Shown here in pieces: positions 55,801-64,000 of a DNA stretch of 64,000 nucleotides. Below the pieces are notes generated by a model. The model was given only the letters and a program-made list of their open reading frames with translations. It had not been told where the DNA came from and made no database searches. The stretch is from Branchiostoma floridae. Taxonomy: Eukaryota > Chordata > Leptocardii > Amphioxiformes > Branchiostomatidae. Location of the stretch: NCBI RefSeq assembly GCF_000003815.2, contig NC_049983.1, forward strand, positions 4,293,219-4,357,218, given 5' to 3'. Made by a program: the position numbers and the translations under genes. Every line of letters starts with the position of its first letter. The stretch's first letter is position 1.

Positions 55801-58030
55801 ACTCAGTATAATCAGGGTGACATGGAGGGACCAAACCCTGAGCCGAAGATTATACTGCCGTCGTTACTTCATCTGTACAAGGAAACAAAAAATCTTGGTC
55901 ATAGGAAGTCACACCGTATTCTAGGAATAAACTCAATAAAGTGACCGGTTTGCAGTTAAAAGAATAGTAATGACACCTACATTAAGCTGCAAACATATGG
56001 TGTGTGTATTTTCTAACCCCATTCTAATAGAATCCTAAATTTCCCTGACATCATTATTAGCACTCAGATGCGACTTATCAATAAGAATTACCATTTTACC
56101 CCTTGGCCAACATTAAAAACTAACAAGCACTGTTATGATTAATATGCCGCTACAATAACAAAAGCTGCGCATTAAAACATCTTGAAATCCATCGATTACT
56201 CCATTGGGCTACATTTAAGATTATGCTTGCATATGCTTCATTCTTAAAATAACCTATGGGATTCACAACTAGAGTTCCACGAACACGTACCTTCGCTAAA
56301 TAAACAAGGGTTATTATGAAGAATACTGTTGGTAGCTATACACAACTGACAACATAACATTTTTGACCTGGCACTTCCAGAAAGTTTGACCACAAAATTT
56401 ATGCTATGTTGCTGTACCGTAGGTACCCATAGGAACCGGTCCCATTATTAAACTTGACCTTGCTATCTTCAACTCCTACACATTCAGCAAATGTAATGTA
56501 GAATCATCCACAGCTTTTCTACTTATGCTGCACACAAACGAACACACACACACGCATACACACACAGCCTACTGCAGCACCTAAAGAAAAAAGCCGGGTA
56601 AACCAATTTCGAACTTGACCTTCCTTAAAAGTTTCTTTACCGCTACTCACCGAACAAATATCATGAGGATCTATTCACAGCTTCTTGGGGTAACGGTTAT
56701 GATGTAAACAGACAAACACACAATAATACAAAGCCGGCTGCTACCGTAGAAAAACGCTAGGTTACCACTCTCCAAACCTGACCCTCCAATCTACGACCGC
56801 TACTCACCTGCAAAGTTTTCTTCGATCTATGTTGTCCACAAACAACGAAAAATACAAAGCCCGTTGCAATACCGTAGGAAAATGACAGGTGGACAATTTT
56901 CCAATTTGACCTTTATTTTGAGAGATTCAGACCTGGCTATAACTGGGCTTATCATAAGTCATGTAAATTTGACTTACTTTTTCGATTGTTTGTTTGTTTT
57001 ATTCGCACTTATATTCACAAAGAATAAGAAATATATAACAAAGAAATATACATGAAATACTACAAAGGCTGGAATTTGCTTATCAACATATTGAGCATTT
57101 TTTACTCCACCCTCCTCAAAAGTGGACTGTTCCAAAATTGAATTTGAAAAAAAAAAGTCATTCCATGCCAGAATGGACAATTCATAATGTACATAGCACA
57201 CAGAGACCAAGCGCATATCCTGCAGAAACCATATACTGAGAATAAAAATGGCGACGTTCTATTTTGCAATCGGTCAAAGGACAGTTATGATACAATAGGT
57301 CAGACTTTGACACGAGCTACAGGTCACCAACAGAAGTTTAGTTTACTGTTTAATTAATCATTGTCTTGAGCTTTTAGCATTATGCAAATCTGTCGAGGAA
57401 CGTTACGCTATGTGCTTCCCAAAACACGATAATGCCTTTTCCGATGAGGAACTAGTAATGCTTGACCTTGTTGTCCTAGCATGCATCGTTTTCAAATGTG
57501 TTGAACAGTTGGGTGTCTGAAGTACTAGTGTGCATTCCTCGAAAATTACAAGCAGATCTCCTTCGCTTATCTTCTGTGCGGTATCATGATTATTGGCGGT
57601 ATTATTTTGATGATGCTGAACATTTTATCCAAATCATGCCCTCATCACCTGCAAAAACAGCAATATCCAAACTTTTAACTTCCCTGTACTTCCTCGGCGC
57701 GATCGCTGCTACGTCCGTCTGTATACCTGCAAGGCTATCAAAATATCCTTTCCTCTCGGTTTAACCCAGGAGTAAAATAACTCCAAAGTTCACAGCTCAA
57801 TCAATCGTTCGATTGCATCATGATTTGATGAGTTGCGGCTACAGACAGTTCAGACAGTTCTCGCCACATTGTTCTACACTGGGTGTAGACAGTCGTCAAT
57901 TGTAAGTTGTCAGTTGCACAACAGAATCATAGACATAAGTTGTGGGGCACGATCGTTGTCCTTGGCATCCTCGCGTGCCGGGATTGGATGACCCACGTTG
58001 CTCTCCACCCACCCGACACCAGAACCCACC
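55801..58030. repeat. No gene; degenerate ~170-bp repeats at about 56260-56940
   Basis: Three or four diverged units share TACCGTAGG, ACTTGACCTT, CTACTCACC and CAAACAAC-type phrases (about 56410, 56560, 56740, 56870). The rest is AT-rich. The open frame at 57498-57764 (+) has no recognisable domain or splice support. Confidence 0.45.
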
Positions 58031-58035
58031 ACTAA

Positions 58036-59094
58036 AGCCCCGATCACAAAGCGCGTACGATTTCTTGCGACGGCATATTCCACATATCGTACGATGAGCG
58101 CAGTAAATCGCAGCAAAATCGTAAGCAAAATCAGCCATCGCAACGCATCGAATGATGTTCAAAATTTTTCCAGCGTCGCACGATTTTTCACTTGTGTCTC
58201 TTCTGTATAGCCGTCTGACCGCTTTTGTGCTTCTTTAACCAACAAAATGTGGACATAGCTGTTGAATACCTTTCTATAATATCTTTAACTGTAAAAATAA
58301 GTTAAAAAAGACCATGACAACAAGAGCATTACAAGCAAAAGTTCAAATCAAGCGTGAGTACTGGTATGGTTATCTCGGCCTGCTTGCCGGCTCTACGTGT
58401 CAGGCTCTTTCGAAGATCGTATCATGATATGCTATCAACAAAAAGATGCCATGCATCATACAAAAATCATATCATAAGCATTATATCATATATATTTCCG
58501 ACTCATAGAGCCTGCCTTTATGTTCGAGTTGTCCCAATGGTTATTACGATTATAGTAAACTGACCCAAGACCGACGAGAGCTGAGATTTGATCTAATTAT
58601 AAACTCACGTGCATGAAGCGATCAAACAATTGTCTGCATCACCTGCATGTGCGGGGCGCGCTGTTCTCTGGTTGCGACTGTGGCAGATTCGACTGATGTA
58701 TTTTCCCTTTTCGTCAATATCTACAATATCAGGGAAAACTGAAACCATCACAACATGCTACAAATTCATAAATCTATAACCTCATCAGTAGACAAAAATT
58801 GCCGTAATGAAGTCTGCTATGGGGGCAAATAAAATCTTACGACGATAGCGAAATTTTGAACATGTTCAAAATCTATTTTTCGTCATAGGATGCTCCCCGA
58901 TTTACTATGATTTACTGCGATTGACACAGGTACGCTCTCATGACCTCATCGCACGATGCACTACGCGCTTTGTGACCACGGCTTTATATATTTAAACCAT
59001 TGCTTCCGATTCTCCCCCGACTTACGACGCACTGCGCTCATACCGCGCATCGCAAGGAATCGCAAGGAATCGTACGCGCTTTGTGACCGGGGCT
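58036..59094. mobile_element. 1.06-kb non-autonomous element, AGCCCCGATCACAAAGCG ends, TAA target
   Basis: Ends AGCCCCGATCACAAAGCGCG and CGCGCTTTGTGACCGGGGCT (continuing ~6 bp more) are inverted, flanked by TAA (58033-58035, 59095-59097). A second, internal end (CGCGCTTTGTGACCACGGCT) lies about 110 bp inside the right end. A 3-bp TAA duplication suggests PIF/Harbinger. No transposase. Confidence 0.8.
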
Positions 59095-59205
59095 TAACTT
59101 AACGCCCTTCTCAGCGTCATACGTAATAAATCCATAATACCCATCCCCACATATTCACACATCAAATGCGTCGAGATCTCACATCCCACCGACGGCTTCG
59201 ACTTA

Positions 59206-59413
59206 AGGGCGCGGTCACATAGGTCGTGAGATCGTCGTACGATCGCTAACTTCGGGCATTTTGATTTAATCATGTACGTCTCCTGCGAAGTTCAACTGTC
59301 TGGGTACACAAAAAGCTGTTTTGGATCCATGTCGGTGTTCAGCCAAAGCCTGCTTGAAAATTCTATGGCATCAAAATCGTACGACGATCGCACGACCTAT
59401 GTGACCGTGCCCC
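59206..59413. mobile_element. Short MITE, GGTCACATAGGTCGTG ends
   Basis: About 38-bp inverted ends (GCGGTCACATAGGTCGTGAG ... CGCACGACCTATGTGACCGT), similar in style to the preceding element. Flanks TTA and ATA differ at one base. Confidence 0.75.
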
Positions 59414-59499
59414 TATACCCGTCACATTTGGCAAAAATCGATCGGAATACGATTCTCCGGCAATCGCACGAGCCTCGCTTATGATAATAACTTTATTCC

Positions 59500-60065
59500 A
59501 CAATTGTACAAGGTACAAAGTATGACTTAGAGGTGAAACATACGCGTTACCCTATGTTACTGTCGATCTTAAATATGGCCGTGGATAATGCGACAGGGGT
59601 ATAACGATCGCGCGAGTGTTTGTTCCTTAAACTACCGTGACTAACCTGGCAACGTTGACATACTCTGGTCTGCTAGGCGAAGGTTACTTACCACATATGC
59701 TGGCAGCCGATACCTCAGATCCATTATAGATTATTCTCTTGTGTTCATCACCAATAACACTATCCAACGGTTCGTTCACAAGCGTTTACACGAAAATGTG
59801 ACGACAAGGCCCTTTATAAGCGCTCACGCAACACATGTACAATCCATGTAAACATCCCTTCCTTCGGGTACTAAATGCTCTTGAGCGATACCAACCTAAC
59901 GTCCGAACATCTTAAGTGGTTTGCCTTGGAAAATTGTTTAAATTTTTATCTCCTAACTCTCCCAAGGGGCCTAATGTGAAAACCTTTATAACCTGCTGTT
60001 TGTTTCCCCAAAAATAATTCAACAATAACTCTTGGAATCAAATATAGCTTGAAAATTTCCCCCCT
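59500..60065. other. Intergenic, no gene recognised
   Basis: No exon or repeat that I can support up to the assembly gap. Confidence 0.5.
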
Positions 60066-60697
60066 NNNNNNNNNNNNNNNNNNNNNNNNNNNNNNNNNNN
60101 NNNNNNNNNNNNNNNNNNNNNNNNNNNNNNNNNNNNNNNNNNNNNNNNNNNNNNNNNNNNNNNNNNNNNNNNNNNNNNNNNNNNNNNNNNNNNNNNNNNN
60201 NNNNNNNNNNNNNNNNNNNNNNNNNNNNNNNNNNNNNNNNNNNNNNNNNNNNNNNNNNNNNNNNNNNNNNNNNNNNNNNNNNNNNNNNNNNNNNNNNNNN
60301 NNNNNNNNNNNNNNNNNNNNNNNNNNNNNNNNNNNNNNNNNNNNNNNNNNNNNNNNNNNNNNNNNNNNNNNNNNNNNNNNNNNNNNNNNNNNNNNNNNNN
60401 NNNNNNNNNNNNNNNNNNNNNNNNNNNNNNNNNNNNNNNNNNNNNNNNNNNNNNNNNNNNNNNNNNNNNNNNNNNNNNNNNNNNNNNNNNNNNNNNNNNN
60501 NNNNNNNNNNNNNNNNNNNNNNNNNNNNNNNNNNNNNNNNNNNNNNNNNNNNNNNNNNNNNNNNNNNNNNNNNNNNNNNNNNNNNNNNNNNNNNNNNNNN
60601 NNNNNNNNNNNNNNNNNNNNNNNNNNNNNNNNNNNNNNNNNNNNNNNNNNNNNNNNNNNNNNNNNNNNNNNNNNNNNNNNNNNNNNNNNNNNNNNNN
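60066..60697. other. Assembly gap (632 N)
   Basis: Bounded on the right by a (CA)n tract, the probable cause of the break. All long ORFs here are N artefacts. Confidence 0.99.

Positions 60698-60729
<32 letters not shown>
60698..60729. repeat. (CA)n microsatellite
   Basis: At least 16 CA repeats; the true length is hidden by the gap. Confidence 0.95.
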
Positions 60730-60730
<1 letters not shown>

Positions 60731-61169
60731 CTGCGCCCTAAAGAAACAACATGTAGTATTTGTAGGAGGCACATGTAGGTTGTTTCATTATTATCTTAGC
60801 AGACTCGGCTGAAGTAATCCATATCTAATATATTGACAAAAGCCACGAAAGACGGTGCACTATAATTAAGTGTAAAATGCGTGTTATATTGCTCCAGTAC
60901 ATTGCAGAATCGTTTTTTTTACACAAACATGAGGGCAGTTCTTTCTTCCATGAAATATAACGTTATTCCTAGCTCTTCCCACAGCAGAGTCACTTGAAGC
61001 CATTGCACTTTAAACCTTGCATACAAAGTTTGAGTTTTCTCCAAGGCCAGCGATAATGTAGGTTCAAACTTGTATCCAGTCCGTTTGAGTTGCGTACTAA
61101 AACATTTTTTTTTTGTTGGGGTAAAGTTTGTATTGAATAAGTTATTTTTTTTTTACCTTGACCAACCTG

Positions 61170-61310
61170 CAACAAAGCGAAGTTATTAAGCTGGACCACA
61201 CCACCACGGGATTTTTGGATTTCGTGCAATTAACAAAAGTGTGCGATTATCCGTTGTGCAATTAACTGCCTTCACCTGTATATGGAATCCAGAGCTGTAA
61301 TTTTGTTCTG
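61170..61310. repeat. Partial copy of the 61521 MITE
   Basis: GCGAAGTTATTAAGCTGGAC and TCGTGCAATTAACAAAAGTG match 61577-61680 closely, but the left end is missing. Confidence 0.65.
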
Positions 61311-61520
61311 TTCTGTGTTTGTCTCAAATACCTTAACAGATCTTAAGTTGTTAGTTTGTCATCCAAAGCCTCTCAAAGTTATGTGACCCCTGTGTGCGTT
61401 TCTATACAACGTGTGACTGTGTCCTAGTTACGCTAGTATTTACTACAATTAACGTTACCGGGGCTAAAATAAGACGCAAGTTTCCTATTTCGGGGGTAAA
61501 ATGTTGCCACAATCGTGATA

Positions 61521-61691
61521 CAATGGAAGCCGCTTAATTGCACACATTTGCCAGTCTATTTCGTACAATAATCCGAATGGTGCAACAAAACGAAGTTATT
61601 AAGTTGGACTGCACCACCATGGGATTCGGGGATTTCGTGCAATTAACAAAAATGTGCGATTATCCGGTGTTCAATTAAATGGCTTCTATTG
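61521..61691. mobile_element. TA-flanked MITE, CAATGGAAGC ends
   Basis: CAATGGAAGCCGCTTAATTG and CAATTAAATGGCTTCTATTG are inverted repeats flanked by TA (61519-61520, 61692-61693). Tc1/mariner/pogo-like target. 171 bp. Confidence 0.8.
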
Positions 61692-61699
61692 TACGTTAT

Positions 61700-63730
61700 A
61701 TCAAAGGGAACTTTAAAATGTACCTACTTTGGTGGCGCTGTGAAGGTGTTAAGATTACCCTTCTAGATTGCCGAGAGGGGAGTTACTAGTATGTCACGGA
61801 AGGAGGTTTGGCACGATCTAGCAACAAGTCACGTCTCCACTACCATCCCAGCATGCTTCGCGCACAGAAATACGTTCTCTGTCCCAGGGCTGTCTTTGCG
61901 AATATACAGCCCGCTAGTAGCTCTCATGCGGCAATATAGTGTATTGCATAAAAGACTAGGGACTAGGTAGGTAGGTAGGTATAAAAGACTCACACACGCA
62001 TATTCAGTGGAATAAGACAATTTATTACGACGCTTTGGAGGAGCGTGGTTTCAAAGGGTGCTGCCTAAAGCTAATCGGTGACGTATTTTTCTCAAAACAA
62101 CAACAAACTAAAAAAAAAACATTTTCGAGAAAATGCAGTATGTTTCCCTCCCAGAAATATATATGTATATCATTGGACTCGCACACAACATTTTATCATT
62201 CGGCTCGCCCCTGAGGCGTCGGTAAAAATATTAACATAATGGACGCAATAGGATTCATTCATTGAATTACTGCGATAGACAAATGTTAATACAAATGTTT
62301 TTTGAAACCGTTTGGCATCCAATAAAATATGGAAACATGGGCGTGCATAATTAAATGTTTTCTGTCCTGTCAATAACCATGATTGACGGCACCGGAAGTA
62401 CGAATCCTGAATATTTAGTTTACGTACGTTTTTGGACGAATCCTGGAGGTCGCCGAAATCTGGATACACTAGGTGTTTTCAGCGAATAAAATCGCGTTAT
62501 GACGTCATAATTAAAATACAGAAAAGATAAAGCTACGGGATTACATCATTAGCTCGCTAAAAAAAATAAGTGATCGTACACCAAGCCGTTCTAAATTGAC
62601 GACCACAAGAATCCAAGAAAATGCCGCGGTCTAGGTAGGCTTAGCCTATTTCATAATATCGCTCTGTCGGTCTAATATGTTGCAAGTCATGTAATATAGT
62701 AACATTTTGTTAATGGGTCAGTGGGCTGGGATCAAAACAAGTCACATATCCTTGGGCGTCATGCATCAATGGCTCACCACAAAGGACAAAACATTGTCCA
62801 ACAGTGAAATTTAAAAAAAAAAAGATAGGAAAAAGGGCTTACTTTTATGGGGCAATAACCTAAATCTACCATTTGTATAATGTTACGAATATCTAAATAT
62901 TTCTAGATGTGGAATAATCACATAGATACCCGAAAATTATTCCAAATAAAGAGATTTTTGTACGGCCATTTTCAAAATATTTCAAAAATACAGAAGAAAT
63001 GAATCAAAATAGATTCAAATATTCATACTCAATTTTTACATAATTTCAAAATATTGTGGCTTGGATATTCTTTTATTCAAATTTAATTTTAGTCAAACTT
63101 GTTAGAATAGTTATTTGAAAACTCACTTGGTGACTTAGAATTTTACACGACATGTGGGCACATCTTTTGAACACAAAACTGACAACGCTGCGATTCTAAC
63201 GCATAGGATTTCTTTTGTGTAATAAAAAATGAGAAAAATTGAATCCAGCCCGTTAGAATATAAAGATGCCGAAACTACGGTAACCATAAACATCAGCGGG
63301 TGTAACATATACCGGTCATTAATTATTGATGCACCAGACAGAGTTCTTCAATCCGCCACACCCAAATGAGAATATGGGCACGTACTGCAAATTTTGCTAT
63401 TTCGAGGTGTCTTAAATTTGCTGGCGTGTTTTTGCGACTGATGTCTAAGTTCAAAACTTACTAAACTGGTGACAACATGTTCTGACTCCCTTTGCTACTT
63501 TAGTACTCTAAAAAATTATTGAATACTTGACTAATAGATGTCGTAAACTTGCACGATTTTACAGTATCAGCTGCAAACTCTCGACTACTGAAATTATTTT
63601 CAGATTTCGTAAACGCGATTTTACAGTGTCTCTTTGTCAATTAAGTCATAATATCGATACAGAGTATAATAGGCAACACAAGGAGAAAAATCACCAGAAA
63701 GTCTTATTATTAATGTTAATGTATGTACAT
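61700..63730. other. Intergenic, no gene recognised
   Basis: AT-rich, with TTCAAATATTC-type low-complexity at 62940-63110. Short minus ORFs at 61829-62020 and 62170-62469 have no domain or splice support. Confidence 0.45.
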
Positions 63731-63732
63731 GT

Positions 63733-64000
63733 GAGGTAGAGTGACGCAACCGGCGGCTCAGGACGTAAAGGTCTAGGGTTCGAATCCTCCCCTGGCACCG
63801 ATCTTTTACCCTTGGAAAAGGCACTTTATACTCTACCTTTCTCACTCAACTCAGGTGTAAAAAATGAGTACCTAGCTGCAGCTAGTGGCAGTGACAGGTC
63901 TTTGTGGCAGTGGCAAGCCTTAGAGGCATTTTCGGGCATGACCCATCCGCTATACACGAGTCAGGGGTAGGAGAAACCCTTTACATCCTTAGTCGGAAGT
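63733..64000 (+). mobile_element. tRNA-derived SINE, runs off the window
   Basis: Head with AGGTAGAGTGACGCAACCGG (degenerate box A) and a perfect box B GGGTTCGAATCC at 63776-63787, then a body with AAGGCACTTTATAC, CACTCAACTCAGGTGTAAAA and ATGAGTACCTAGCTG. Too degenerate at box A and without a closed acceptor stem to be a working tRNA gene. Confidence 0.7.

Noticed and set aside
57498-57764. + ORF of 88 codons
   Set aside because: Reasonable composition, but no domain, splice sites or relatives recognised.
60019-60774. Long ORFs of about 240-260 codons
   Set aside because: Made of N translation plus the (CA)n tract.
63733-63800. Possible tRNA gene
   Set aside because: Box B is perfect but box A and the acceptor stem are degenerate, and a long body follows; it is a SINE.

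Overview
The window looks like nuclear DNA of a cephalochordate (amphioxus, Branchiostoma-like). The reasons are intron-rich animal genes with GT-AG junctions, a chordate-type ST8Sia sialyltransferase, a KASH5-like gene, a TPR-type gene and many short foldback elements. The species is inferred, not proven. Four assembly gaps (2477-2851, 5389-5499, 30645-30846, 60066-60697) limit some gene models.

Layout. 1.8-3.4 kb (+): a TPR-like protein, with its 3'UTR to about 4.44 kb. 4.7-11.6 kb (-): a saccharopine-dehydrogenase gene (AASS-like) with its own mitochondrial presequence and no LKR half; one exon is triplicated, several exons are missing, and mobile elements crowd its introns. 11.8-12.2 kb: a duplicated E2F/CCAAT module between this gene and the divergent next one. 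13.8-25.0 kb (+): a KASH5-like meiotic nuclear-envelope/dynein adaptor, read through ten coding exons, with an EF-hand-like region, long coiled coil, a Q-T motif array resembling dynein light chain LC8 sites, one TM segment and a KASH tail. 26.3-30.4 kb: repeats, including an octamer-rich tandem repeat and a 1.2-kb foldback element inserted in an ORF. 30.6-32.4 kb (+): a PIF/Harbinger transposase (HARBI1-like) with all three DDE residues visible. 32.8-36 kb: two satellites (about 81 bp and 149 bp). 35.9-36.6 kb (-): last exon of a coiled-coil protein. 36.9-39.15 kb (-): a 749-aa single-exon ORF combining an unknown N-terminal domain, a coiled coil and an SGNH esterase-like domain. 40.4-50.4 kb (+): the 3' part of an FN3-type gene with an in-frame stop, its introns full of LINE, SINE and foldback insertions. 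52.3-55.4 kb (-): an alpha-2,8-sialyltransferase lacking its last exon. 56-64 kb: no gene recognised; foldback elements, a (CA)n tract and a tRNA-derived SINE.

The genes do not form an operon-like system. The main interest lies in the architecture of the KASH5-like protein (motor adaptor plus putative LC8 array), the LKR-less mitochondrial SDH, the SGNH ORF, and a set of very legible transposon footprints: 3-, 4-, 5-, 6-, 8- and 37-bp duplications, one of which forms a splice donor. All homology calls come from reading motifs by eye; no database search was run.
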